From an uncultured Ruminiclostridium sp. (GTDB lineage: Bacteria > Bacillota > Clostridia > Oscillospirales > Ruminococcaceae): DNA of 64,000 bases. Positions 8,675-17,070 of this stretch are shown in pieces. The translations under genes were made by a program, and so were the position numbers. The stretch lies in contig CANRFO010000004.1 in assembly GCA_947629925.1 (NCBI GenBank), positions 108,665 through 172,664 of the forward strand, given 5' to 3'. The notes under the pieces were generated by a model. The model did no database searches and was not told the DNA's origin. It worked only from the letters and a program-made list of their open reading frames with translations. The stretch's first letter is position 1. Every line of letters starts with the position of its first letter.

Positions 8675-10511
8675 TGAAATTTCCCCCTTTCCTGTAATAT
8701 CTGCTTTGCACCTCGAAAAGTTCGGCATATTTGCCTTTCTTTTCCATAAGCTGAGCATGAGTTCCCTCCTCGGCGATAACGCCGCCGTCTATCAGGATTA
8801 TCCTGTCGCAGAAACGGGTGGAGGCAAGGCGGTGGGAAATATAGACAGAGGTTTTGCCCTTTGTCATATCATTGTATTTCATATACATATCGTTCTCGGC
8901 TATCGGGTCGAGAGCGGCGGTGGGTTCGTCAAGGACTATCACGGGAGCGTCCTTATACAGCGCGCGGGCAAGGAACATACGCTGACGCTCGCCGCCTGAC
9001 AGTTCCACGCCGTCAAGGAAAACTTCCCTTCCTATATAAGTGTTTAAACCATTGGGAAGAGAATTTATCTTTTCGGTAAGCCCCGCTTTTTCTATGCAGT
9101 TCTTTACCCTTTCCCCGTCGGTTTCGGGGAGAATATGAAGTGAAACGTTTTCGGACACGGTAATGTCTATAAGCTGAGATTCCTGAAATACGGCAGAGAA
9201 AATGTCGTAATACTTTCTGCGGTCAAATTTTCTTATGTCCTCGCCGTTCAGCAGGACTTCTCCCTCAGTTGGGTCGTAAAAGCCGCAGATAAGCTTTACA
9301 AGGGTAGTTTTACCCGCGCCGTTAAGCCCAACCACCGCAAGCTTTTCGCCTGCGTGAACAGTGAGATTTATGTTTTTAAGGGTGTCGCTTTCCGCTTCGG
9401 GATAGCGGAAGGTAACATTTTTCAGGGTTATCTCATAGCCGTCGGCGGTGGGAACGTCCTTTCCGCCTGCAAATGTAAAAGGTTCGGGAGTATCAAGATA
9501 CTCCAGCAAGATGGAAAGATCCCTGCTGTGGCGGTTGATCGTGGAGCAGTCGTTCAGTATGCCTGTGATCCAGTTTGTAAAGCCCGAAAACGCGGAAAAG
9601 TAAAACAAAAACTCCGCCGCCGAAAGTCCGCCGTCTAAAACCATCTTTATAAGATAAAAATAGGCTATCCCGTTTCGCAGGAATGTAAGAACAAGGTCGG
9701 TTATATCGGACCATATGTAGACCTTTTCGGCACGGGTAAGAAAATCGCGGTAGAGATCGACTGACTTTTCATATAAAGAGGTAAGCCACGGCTTCATGCC
9801 GAAAATGCGTATATCCTTTGCGCAGCGGCTTTGGTTGGCAAGTCCTGTAAAATACCATATACGGTTGGCATATGAGGCTTCCTCATCACGATGGCGGTAG
9901 CCGTAGCCGTTAAGCCTGTTGCTGACTATAAAGCCGATAACGGCGGTAACTATGACCGTCAGCATAAGGAAGACATCAAGCCCTGACAGCATGATGATAT
10001 AAATGATAAAGCCCGCTGTATCTCTTGCCAAATCGGTATAAGAATACCAGACGGCTTCGGTGGCCGCGCTGTTGCCGTTGGTAATGTTTTGCGCATGATT
10101 GCTTTTTTCCTTTACCTTTGTGTCTTCCACATTGGGAAAAGAGGTTGAAGAAAATTTATGCGCGATAAGCTTTAATATTGACATTCTTATCTCTATACGG
10201 GGGAACCAATTAAAGCTGCTTAAGTAGTTCAGCGCACCCTGCACAATAATAAGAAGCCCTGCAAATACAAGAATCGTCAGCAAAAGCTCGGACAGCGGAG
10301 CGGCTGTTTCCACCTTATCCAATATCGCAGGTGCGATAAAAAGCCACAAAAGATTCAAAACGACCATTATCCCCGCTGAAAGCAGACATACAAAGGGAAC
10401 ACTCTTGCTCACGCTCCACGACTGTTTCAGCATAAACGCAAAGGTCTGAAAAGGGGTGTATTTTACTTTTTCCTTTTTTGGTTTTTCTTTTACTTCCTCC
10501 AATTTTATCAC
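8664..10511 (-). CDS. ABC exporter subunit, fused permease and ATPase
   Basis: A 615-residue half-transporter of the MdlB/MsbA type. The N-terminal part has about six membrane helices. The C-terminal nucleotide-binding domain has Walker A VVGLNGAGKTTLVKL, signature LSGGERQRMFLARALY, Walker B VIVLDEPTAALD and H-loop ISHR. It is normally the partner of the next gene, which overlaps it by 11 bases, forming a heterodimer. The partner carries a premature stop, so this subunit may be alone or homodimerise. A response regulator and kinase are upstream in the same operon, suggesting induction by a peptide or antimicrobial. The start is a GTG at 10511 with a weak ribosome site. Confidence 0.88.
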   Translation of the reverse strand: MIKLEEVKEKPKKEKVKYTPFQTFAFMLKQSWSVSKSVPFVCLLSAGIMVVLNLLWLFIAPAILDKVETAAPLSELLLTILVFAGLLIIVQGALNYLSSFNWFPRIEIRMSILKLIAHKFSSTSFPNVEDTKVKEKSNHAQNITNGNSAATEAVWYSYTDLARDTAGFIIYIIMLSGLDVFLMLTVIVTAVIGFIVSNRLNGYGYRHRDEEASYANRIWYFTGLANQSRCAKDIRIFGMKPWLTSLYEKSVDLYRDFLTRAEKVYIWSDITDLVLTFLRNGIAYFYLIKMVLDGGLSAAEFLFYFSAFSGFTNWITGILNDCSTINRHSRDLSILLEYLDTPEPFTFAGGKDVPTADGYEITLKNVTFRYPEAESDTLKNINLTVHAGEKLAVVGLNGAGKTTLVKLICGFYDPTEGEVLLNGEDIRKFDRRKYYDIFSAVFQESQLIDITVSENVSLHILPETDGERVKNCIEKAGLTEKINSLPNGLNTYIGREVFLDGVELSGGERQRMFLARALYKDAPVIVLDEPTAALDPIAENDMYMKYNDMTKGKTSVYISHRLASTRFCDRIILIDGGVIAEEGTHAQLMEKKGKYAELFEVQSRYYRKGGNFNER

Positions 10512-10546
10512 CTCAATGATATTTTAACACATAAAAATGAAAAAAA

Positions 10547-11242
10547 TCATTTCGGGGACGAATTGCCGTTTTCGGGGGACGAATTTTCGCCCTGAGGAAG
10601 AAGTATCTCGGTGGTAAAGGCGCCGTCTTCGCTGTTGCGGCTTATATAGCCGTTAAGACGCTTTATAACGTTGTCGGTCCTGACAAGCCCGAAGCCGTGG
10701 CCTTGACCTTTGGTACTGGCAAAACGCCCGTCATGTTTTATCAGCTTTTTGCCGGCGGTAAAGTTGGTGACAGAAATGTAGAGCTGAGTGTTCTTCATGT
10801 CCATATAAACGCGGATAAGGCGCTCGTTCTCAGGGAGAGCAAGACTCGCTTCTATGGCATTGTCAAAAAGATTGCCTATTATAACACACAGGTCTATCTC
10901 GGAGGTCGTAAGCTTATAAGGGACATGAGCGTCGGCTTTCACCTCGATATGCTTAGAGCGGGCAAGAGATATTTTGCTGTTCAGGATAGCGTCAGCCATC
11001 GGGTTGCCTGTTTTCACGACTGTATCAACGGTCGACAGATCAGTATCCAACTTGTCAAGGTAAGCCTTTATCGCTTCCATATCTCCTTTGGCGGCATATA
11101 CTTTCATGACCTGTATGTGGTTCCTGTAATCGTGGCGCCAGCCGCGCATCTGACGATACATGTTCTCTACCTCGTCATAATGGGTTTTTATAAGGTCGTT
11201 CTGATAGCGGGCTATACGACGGTCTATCTGTTTTGAAAACAT
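10547..11242 (-). CDS. Soluble GHKL-type sensor histidine kinase (AgrC/LytS-like catalytic part)
   Basis: A 231-residue kinase core with the phosphoacceptor motif WRHDYRNHIQVM and a GHKL ATPase domain (N-box GNLFDNAIEAS, G-box GHGFGLVRTDNV). Family members usually carry several N-terminal membrane helices for ligand sensing; here the protein starts directly with a coiled helix (MFSKQIDRRIARYQND) and has none. It therefore either senses in the cytoplasm or has lost its sensor. It follows the LytTR response regulator after 22 bases and precedes the ABC exporter genes after 35 bases. This arrangement is typical of regulator-kinase-exporter operons for antimicrobial peptide response. Confidence 0.82.
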   Translation of the reverse strand: MFSKQIDRRIARYQNDLIKTHYDEVENMYRQMRGWRHDYRNHIQVMKVYAAKGDMEAIKAYLDKLDTDLSTVDTVVKTGNPMADAILNSKISLARSKHIEVKADAHVPYKLTTSEIDLCVIIGNLFDNAIEASLALPENERLIRVYMDMKNTQLYISVTNFTAGKKLIKHDGRFASTKGQGHGFGLVRTDNVIKRLNGYISRNSEDGAFTTEILLPQGENSSPENGNSSPK

Positions 11243-11264
11243 TTTTATTATCCTTTCAGAATAT

Positions 11265-11963
11265 TCAGTTCATCGCTATAATGGCGCGGTTAAGCGGCTC
11301 ATATGCTGATCTGGGTATCGGAACGCGGGAACCGTCGGTCAGATACACGTCTGATCTTGTGACGCGGGAAACGAACGACAGATTTATAAGTGTACTTCTT
11401 CCTGCTCTGAAAAAGCGTTCGTCAAGCAGGGTCTCGATCTCGGAAAGAGTCTTTTTTACGGCATAGTCACGCTTGGCGTGAAACGTAACATAATTTCGTC
11501 GGACATCAATGTATGATATTTCGCGCAAAGGCAGACGTATCATTCCGTCAGGCTGCTCGATCAGGATAAAACGCTCGTTTTTCTTCAGTTTGTCTGCGGC
11601 GCGGGAAAGGACTTCAGACAGTTTCTCTTCCTTTACTGGCTTAAGCAGATAATGCAGCGCCGCCACTTCATAGCCCTCGGAAATATAATCGGAATAGCCT
11701 GTGGTGAATATTATCTGTATCGTTTCGTTACGGCGTCGGATCTGCTTTGCAAGTGTAACGCCGTCAGTTTCGGGCATCTCTATGTCAAGAAGCAGAATGT
11801 CGTAATCGCTTTTCTGAGCATAACTGAACAGAAATGATTCCGATGAAGAAAATACATCAGGCTCGGTCTGCTCGCCCATGCTTTTTGACCAGCGGCGGAC
11901 GATCTCAGCTACCAGCTCGCCGTCTTCCTTGCTGTCGTCACATATCGCTATTTTATACGCCAT
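11265..11963 (-). CDS. LytTR-family response regulator
   Basis: A 232-residue regulator. The receiver domain (about 1-120) has acidic residues in ICDDSKED, the phosphoacceptor in DILLLDIEMPETDG, and the conserved Lys in LLKPV. The C-terminal LytTR DNA-binding domain (about 135-232) includes YIDVRRNYVTFHA and RSTLINLSFVSRV. LytTR proteins bind pairs of direct repeats upstream of target promoters. It is the first gene of an operon with a soluble GHKL kinase and an ABC exporter pair, and has its own promoter about 65 bases upstream. Confidence 0.88.
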   Translation of the reverse strand: MAYKIAICDDSKEDGELVAEIVRRWSKSMGEQTEPDVFSSSESFLFSYAQKSDYDILLLDIEMPETDGVTLAKQIRRRNETIQIIFTTGYSDYISEGYEVAALHYLLKPVKEEKLSEVLSRAADKLKKNERFILIEQPDGMIRLPLREISYIDVRRNYVTFHAKRDYAVKKTLSEIETLLDERFFRAGRSTLINLSFVSRVTRSDVYLTDGSRVPIPRSAYEPLNRAIIAMN

Positions 11964-12028
11964 ATCATCAGCTCCAAAACAGAATTTGCTTAAAGTCTAC
12001 GTTTACAGGAGAATTAGAGATTTATTTG

Positions 12029-12057
12029 ATTGTAGCATCACGAAGTTTTTTTGTCAA
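12029..12057 (-). promoter_or_regulatory. Promoter of the two-component/ABC operon
   Basis: Minus strand TTGACA (12052-12057), 17-base spacer, TACAAT (12029-12034). It immediately adjoins the terminator of the upstream GH5 gene. Confidence 0.65.
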
Positions 12058-12083
12058 GAAAAAGCCCCGTAAGCGGGGCTTTA
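12057..12083 (-). terminator. Terminator of the GH5 gene
   Basis: On the minus strand the stem aaagccccg / cggggcttt is followed by TTTCTTG. It starts a few bases after the GH5 stop codon. Confidence 0.75.
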
Positions 12084-12087
12084 AATA

Positions 12088-13248
12088 TTACTCGAAAGGG
12101 TAAATTTTATCAACGGCAAGTTCGAGCATATGCTGAGTGGCAGGCTTTACATCATCAAATCCGCCGCAGTTGTCAATGCCGTTGGAGGTCCACGCGAACA
12201 CGCCGTTCCAGCCGTTATTATAAGCGTTTTCATATCTCTGTGCAAGCGGGTCCTTATCGTCCCTTGCAACACATTCTCCTATAACGACGGGCTTTGTAAC
12301 ATCAAGCTTATATTTTTCGGGAGAGATATTGAAAGGATAGCCGAACCACTGCTTCTGCCATTCATAATAATGAGGCGAGTAAAAATCAAGATAGGAATTT
12401 TCGTTTCCCGAAAGGCTTTGCAGATACTCGTCGGAAACCTTGTTGCCTTCGTAGCTATCAGAATTGTATTTCACTATTCCCATGCCTACGGTGACAAGAA
12501 TATCTGAATGTTCGTGTATCCCCGCCGCACATCTTGCAAAAAGATCGGAAATATCGTCCCATGACTGCTTGCCGCACTCTTCGTTTTCATATACCCAGTC
12601 AGGCTCGTTCATAAGGTCAATGCTGAACAAATAGTCGTTATCGTCGTATCTTTCTGCAAACGGAATCACATAGCCGTCAACGAATCGGTCGATATTGTCG
12701 GAGCTTTTTATAAGATTACGCCAGTTTTCATAACCCTGATTTGAGTCTTTAAAGTGATCAAAGGAAAGAAGGGTCGCCATAATATAAATCCCATGCTTTT
12801 CGGCAAGCTCAAAAAGCGAATCAAGGTCGCTCCAATGCTTATCCGTGACTGAAGCAAAAGAACCGTCCTCATTTATCATAACGCCTACAAGACCGTTGCA
12901 GTTTATCCATATACGGGTGGCGTTTACGCCTGCTTCTTTAAGCCGGGCAAAGTGACTGTCCCAGAAGTCATATTCAAAGTTGCCGCCAAAATCGTTCCAG
13001 TTGTCCCACGGGGTATTCACACCGTTGAACCAGATCTGCTTTCCGTTTACGAAGAAATTCGTTCCTTCGATATAAACCCTTCGGTCGCCGCTGTCAGAAG
13101 AGACATCATCAGAGTTTCCGACATCGGTTTCGGGAACGGAAGTATCAACAGTGCTGCTGTCAGGAGCCGCGCTTTGGTCTGAGCATGATGAAAACGTCAG
13201 CAGCATGGCGACGCTCATCAGAACAGCCAGTATTTTTTTCAGTTTCAT
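12088..13248 (-). CDS. Surface lipoprotein glycoside hydrolase, family GH5 (mannanase/cellulase type)
   Basis: A 386-residue lipoprotein: signal peptide with lipobox TFSSC (Cys22), an Asp/Ser-rich linker to about residue 55, then a (beta/alpha)8 hydrolase. Catalytic residues fit GH5: acid/base Glu215 in DLMNEPDW and nucleophile Glu325 in VVIGECVA, with conserved RIW near 112 and HYYEW near 293. N-terminal GTNFFVNGKQIWFNGVNTPW resembles endo-beta-mannanases, so mannan or glucomannan is more likely than crystalline cellulose, but the subfamily cannot be fixed by eye. The second ATG of a tandem pair is chosen because it lies seven bases from AAGGAG. The gene has its own promoter and terminator. 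Confidence 0.85.
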   Translation of the reverse strand: MKLKKILAVLMSVAMLLTFSSCSDQSAAPDSSTVDTSVPETDVGNSDDVSSDSGDRRVYIEGTNFFVNGKQIWFNGVNTPWDNWNDFGGNFEYDFWDSHFARLKEAGVNATRIWINCNGLVGVMINEDGSFASVTDKHWSDLDSLFELAEKHGIYIMATLLSFDHFKDSNQGYENWRNLIKSSDNIDRFVDGYVIPFAERYDDNDYLFSIDLMNEPDWVYENEECGKQSWDDISDLFARCAAGIHEHSDILVTVGMGIVKYNSDSYEGNKVSDEYLQSLSGNENSYLDFYSPHYYEWQKQWFGYPFNISPEKYKLDVTKPVVIGECVARDDKDPLAQRYENAYNNGWNGVFAWTSNGIDNCGGFDDVKPATQHMLELAVDKIYPFE

Positions 13249-13279
13249 TTTCATTCTCCTTATGAAAGTTTTCGGAAAT

Positions 13280-13308
13280 ATTATACAGTAAAATGTGGTA
13301 ATTTGCAA
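13280..13308 (-). promoter_or_regulatory. Promoter of the GH5 gene
   Basis: Minus strand TTGCAA (13303-13308), 17-base spacer, TATAAT (13280-13285), about 30 bases before the start codon. Confidence 0.65.
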
Positions 13309-13328
13309 TAGAAAAACTAAAGAATTTG

Positions 13329-13357
13329 TTGCAGTTTTTGTTAATTTGTGATATAAT
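13329..13357 (+). promoter_or_regulatory. Promoter of the thioesterase-IorAB-PaaK operon
   Basis: TTGCAG (13329-13334), 17-base spacer, TATAAT (13352-13357). It drives the seven-gene plus-strand operon and is divergent from the GH5 promoter, 20 bases apart. Confidence 0.65.
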
Positions 13358-13406
13358 GACTTTGGGTATTATTTCGTACACAAAAATGAAAGCGAGGACT
13401 TGTTTT

Positions 13407-13802
13407 ATGCCGACTCTGGACGAGCTTAGAGAAAGATTTGAAAGGGACCGCTTCGCCATGGTGACAGGCGTTGAGATAAAAGAGGCGGAGGCGGGACGCG
13501 CGGTATGCACGCTGAAGCTGCGGCCTGAACATCTCAACGCAAATGATACGCCTATGGGCGGGGCAATATTCACGCTGGCGGATTTTGCTTACGCAGTGGC
13601 TTCAAACGGCTTTACTGAGCATATCATAGTTTCTCAGCACTGCTCAATAACTTTCCTGTCAACGGCAAAGGGAAAGGAGCTTATAGCGGAGGCAAAGTGC
13701 GTTAAGGCGGGGAGAAGCACCTGTCTTTATGAGGTGGAAGTAAAAGACGAGCTTGGAACGTTCGTGGCACACGCCACGGTGAACGGATTTACCGTTAAAT
13801 AA
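13407..13802 (+). CDS. Hotdog-fold acyl-CoA thioesterase, PaaI type
   Basis: A 131-residue single hotdog domain. Landmarks are LRPEHLNANDTPMGGAIFTLAD, in which the helix-capping Gly-Gly and Asp are the typical PaaI active-site region, and SQHCSITFLSTAKG. Such enzymes hydrolyse acyl- or arylacetyl-CoA and rescue trapped CoA. It is the first gene of the arylacetate operon, directly before an acyl-CoA ligase, which suggests proofreading or recycling of CoA esters made by the pathway. The start at 13407 has GAGGAC eight bases upstream; an upstream in-frame start at 13326 overlaps the promoter and is rejected. Confidence 0.85.
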   Translation: MPTLDELRERFERDRFAMVTGVEIKEAEAGRAVCTLKLRPEHLNANDTPMGGAIFTLADFAYAVASNGFTEHIIVSQHCSITFLSTAKGKELIAEAKCVKAGRSTCLYEVEVKDELGTFVAHATVNGFTVK

Positions 13803-13821
13803 ACAAAAAAAGGAGTTTCAG

Positions 13822-15459
13822 ATGGTCATTACGGAACTGTTGGAGCGCAACGCCCGACTTTATGGTCAGGAAACGGCGCTGGTGGAGTTAAGTCCGTCGG
13901 AGGAAAGGGATAAGGCAGTGACCTGGCGGGAGGCGAGCCTTATCGAGAACGCTCAGCCTGACAGCCCTTACCGCAGGGCGATTAGCTGGAAGGAATTTGA
14001 CAGTCAGGCAAACAAATTCGCAAATCTCCTGCTTACAAGAAATGTCAAGAGAGGCACTAAGGTCGGTATCCTGATGATGAACAGCCTTGAATGGCTTCCC
14101 ATTTACTTCGGGACGCTGAAGGCGGGGTGCGTGGCGGTGCCGCTGAATTTCAGATATTCAAGCGATGAGATAAAATATTGTCTTGAGCTGGCGGACGTGG
14201 AGGTACTGGTGTTCGGCCCTCAGTTTGTGGAAAGAATGGACGCTATCGCAGACGATCTTCCCAATGTTAAAATGATGTTCTTCGTGGGGCGGGACAAGCC
14301 TGATTATACCGAGGACTGCTTTAAACTGATGGGGTTCTGCTCCTCGGGTCCTCCTCCCGTGGCGCTTACAGAAAGCGATCATGCGGCGATATATTTTTCT
14401 TCGGGTACAACAGGATTTCCCAAAGCTATACTTCACGACCACCTGTCGCTGTACAGCTCCTGCGAAACGGAGCAGGCGCATCACGGTCAGACAAGAGAGG
14501 ACGTGTTCCTTTGTATCCCGCCGCTGTATCATACGGGAGCGAAAATGCACTGGTTCGGAAGTCTTATTTCGGGGAGCAAGGCGGTGCTTTTGAGAGGGGT
14601 AAAGCCTCAGTGGATACTGAGAGCAGTTACCGAGGAAAAATGCACTATCGTGTGGCTGCTTGTACCATGGGCGCAGGATCTGCTGGACGCTATTGACGCG
14701 GGAAAGGTGAATTTAAGCGATTATCTGCTGGATCAGTGGCGGCTTATGCATATAGGCGCACAGCCTGTTCCGCCAAGCCTTATACACCGCTGGATGAAGG
14801 TGTTCCCCAATCATCAGTATGATACGAATTACGGACTGAGCGAATCTATCGGTCCCGGCTGCGTTCATCTGGGAGTTGAGAATATACATAAAGTCGGCGC
14901 TATCGGAAAGGCGGGCTACCGCTGGGAAACAAGGATAGTGGACGAGCAGGGCAACGACGTTAAGCAGGGCGAGATAGGCGAGCTTGCAGTAAAAGGGCAT
15001 GGCGTTATGCTTTGCTACTACAAAAATCCCGAAGCAACCAATGAGATCTTAAAGGACGGCTGGCTGTTCACTGGTGATATGGCGAGAGAGGACGAGGACG
15101 GGTTCATTTACCTTGTGGACAGGAAAAAGGACGTTGTTATTTCAGGAGGAGAGAACCTTTATCCAGTGCAGATAGAGGACTTCCTGAGAAAATACGACAA
15201 GATAAAGGACGCCGCAGTCATCGGTATGCCCGATCAGAGGCTGGGCGAAATCGCTGCTGCGATAATTGAGATAAAAGAGGGCTTTGACTGCACGGAAGAG
15301 GAAATAAACGAGTTCTGCAACGAGCTGCCGAGATACAAGCGCCCTCGGAAGATAATCTTCGACAAGGTCCCGAGAAACGCTACGGGAAAAATAGAAAAGC
15401 CTGCACTGAGGGAAAAATACTGCGGCGGCAGGCTGGTAGAAGAAGAAAGCAGGTCATAA
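13822..15459 (+). CDS. Acyl-CoA ligase (AMP-forming, ANL superfamily)
   Basis: A 545-residue adenylating ligase that activates a carboxylic acid to its CoA ester through an acyl-AMP. The AMP-binding P-loop is YFSSGTTGFPKA. Later landmarks are NYGLSES (adenine pocket), GWLFTGDMAREDEDG (ribose-binding Asp), the hinge VDRKKDVVISGGENLYP and the catalytic Lys in RNATGKIEKPAL. The substrate class cannot be read; aryl or short-chain acids would match the neighbours. AAAGGAG precedes the ATG. It sits between the thioesterase and a Na+/solute symporter. Confidence 0.87.
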   Translation: MVITELLERNARLYGQETALVELSPSEERDKAVTWREASLIENAQPDSPYRRAISWKEFDSQANKFANLLLTRNVKRGTKVGILMMNSLEWLPIYFGTLKAGCVAVPLNFRYSSDEIKYCLELADVEVLVFGPQFVERMDAIADDLPNVKMMFFVGRDKPDYTEDCFKLMGFCSSGPPPVALTESDHAAIYFSSGTTGFPKAILHDHLSLYSSCETEQAHHGQTREDVFLCIPPLYHTGAKMHWFGSLISGSKAVLLRGVKPQWILRAVTEEKCTIVWLLVPWAQDLLDAIDAGKVNLSDYLLDQWRLMHIGAQPVPPSLIHRWMKVFPNHQYDTNYGLSESIGPGCVHLGVENIHKVGAIGKAGYRWETRIVDEQGNDVKQGEIGELAVKGHGVMLCYYKNPEATNEILKDGWLFTGDMAREDEDGFIYLVDRKKDVVISGGENLYPVQIEDFLRKYDKIKDAAVIGMPDQRLGEIAAAIIEIKEGFDCTEEEINEFCNELPRYKRPRKIIFDKVPRNATGKIEKPALREKYCGGRLVEEESRS

Positions 15460-15480
15460 AAACAAAAGGAGAATTTCACA

Positions 15481-17052
15481 ATGGTAGATATAATAGTCAA
15501 GCTGGCTATGCTGGTGGTATTTTTCGGCGTTATGGTAGGGATAGGACTTTACTGCCGCAAGCACGCAACTGATGTGAACGGATTCGTTCTGGGCGGGCGC
15601 GCGGTAGGTCCGTGGCTCACGGCGTTCGCTTTCGGCACAAGTTATTTTTCCGCGGTGGTATTTGTCGGGTACGCGGGACAATTCGGCTGGAAATACGGTA
15701 TCGCCGCTACATGGGCGGGTATCGGGAACGCGCTGATAGGCTCGCTTCTTGCATGGGCGGTGCTGGGCAGGCGCACGAGAGTTATGACGCAGCACCTTGA
15801 CAGCTCAACAATGCCCGAATTTTTCGGCAAGCGATTTGACAGCAAGGCGTTGAAGCTGGCGGCGTCGGTGATAATCTTCGTTTTCCTTATTCCCTACACA
15901 GCTTCGCTGTACAACGGTCTGAGCCGTCTGTTCAGCATGGCGTTTGATATCGATTATTCCGTCTGTGTTATCGTAATGGCGGTACTGACGGGGATATACG
16001 TTATAGCGGGAGGATATATGGCTACCGCTATCAACGATTTCATTCAGGGTATCATAATGATCTTCGGGATAGTGGCGGTAATCGCCGCCGTTCTGAACAG
16101 TCAGGGAGGATTTCTTGACGCGCTGAACGGACTGGCGCAGATACCCGCTGAAGAGACGGCAGGTCCTAACGCTTCAGCTCCCGGTATCTTCGCTTCCTTC
16201 TTTGGTCCCGACCCGCTCAATCTGCTGGGAGTTGTGATACTCACCTCTCTCGGCACATGGGGGCTTCCTCAGATGGTGCAGAAATTCTACGCTATCAAAA
16301 GCGAGGGAGCAATAACAAAGGGTATGATAATTTCCACGATATTCGCCCTTGTGGTGGCAGGCGGCTGTTACTTCCTTGGCGGATTCGGACGGCTTTTCTC
16401 GGATCAGATTGATATTGCCGCAAACGGATATGACTCGGTAATTCCCACAATGCTGTCGGGACTGCCGAATATCCTGATAGCGGTGGTCGTTATACTTGTG
16501 CTTTCGGCGTCGATGTCCACGCTGTCCTCGCTGGTGCTGACTTCAAGCTCAACGCTGACCCTTGATTTTATCAAGCCTGTTATCGCAAAAAATATGAAGG
16601 AAAAAAGTCAGCTTATGTGCATGAGAATACTGGTAGCGGTATTTATCGCTATCTCCGCGGTGCTGGCTATCATTCAGTACAGCTCAAGCGTAACATTTAT
16701 CGCTCAGCTTATGGGAGTAAGCTGGGGCGCGCTGGCAGGAGCTTTCCTGGCGCCGTTTTTATACGGACTTTACTGGAAGAGAACTACGAAGATCGCCTGC
16801 TGGTGCAGCTTTGTGTTCTCAACGGTGTTTATGATAATCGTTATCTCTCCGCTGAAAACATTCCTGCCCGTTTTGCTCCAGTCGCCTATAAATTCAGGCG
16901 CATTCTGTATGTTGGCGGGACTTGTCATTGTGCCTTTAGTGAGCATTTTCACAAAGGCTCCGAGCAAGGAAAGACTGACGGAGATCTTCTCATGCTATGA
17001 CAAGAAGGTTGTGGTTTCCGCCAAGGAAGCTATCGGAGAAGAAACAAAATAA
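15481..17052 (+). CDS. Sodium:solute symporter (SSS family)
   Basis: A 523-residue integral membrane protein with about 13 hydrophobic helices. Characteristic SSS features are VNGFVLGGRAVGPWLTAFAFG near the N-terminus, GGYMATAINDFIQGIIM, and the sodium-site region LSASMSTLSSLVLTSSS. The family imports organic acids, sugars or amino acids with sodium. Placement between an acyl-CoA ligase and IorA/PaaK makes an organic or aromatic acid the probable cargo; this is inference. AAAGGAG lies at normal spacing before the ATG. Confidence 0.87.
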   Translation: MVDIIVKLAMLVVFFGVMVGIGLYCRKHATDVNGFVLGGRAVGPWLTAFAFGTSYFSAVVFVGYAGQFGWKYGIAATWAGIGNALIGSLLAWAVLGRRTRVMTQHLDSSTMPEFFGKRFDSKALKLAASVIIFVFLIPYTASLYNGLSRLFSMAFDIDYSVCVIVMAVLTGIYVIAGGYMATAINDFIQGIIMIFGIVAVIAAVLNSQGGFLDALNGLAQIPAEETAGPNASAPGIFASFFGPDPLNLLGVVILTSLGTWGLPQMVQKFYAIKSEGAITKGMIISTIFALVVAGGCYFLGGFGRLFSDQIDIAANGYDSVIPTMLSGLPNILIAVVVILVLSASMSTLSSLVLTSSSTLTLDFIKPVIAKNMKEKSQLMCMRILVAVFIAISAVLAIIQYSSSVTFIAQLMGVSWGALAGAFLAPFLYGLYWKRTTKIACWCSFVFSTVFMIIVISPLKTFLPVLLQSPINSGAFCMLAGLVIVPLVSIFTKAPSKERLTEIFSCYDKKVVVSAKEAIGEETK

Positions 17053-17070
17053 TTTTTCAGGAGTTATGAT

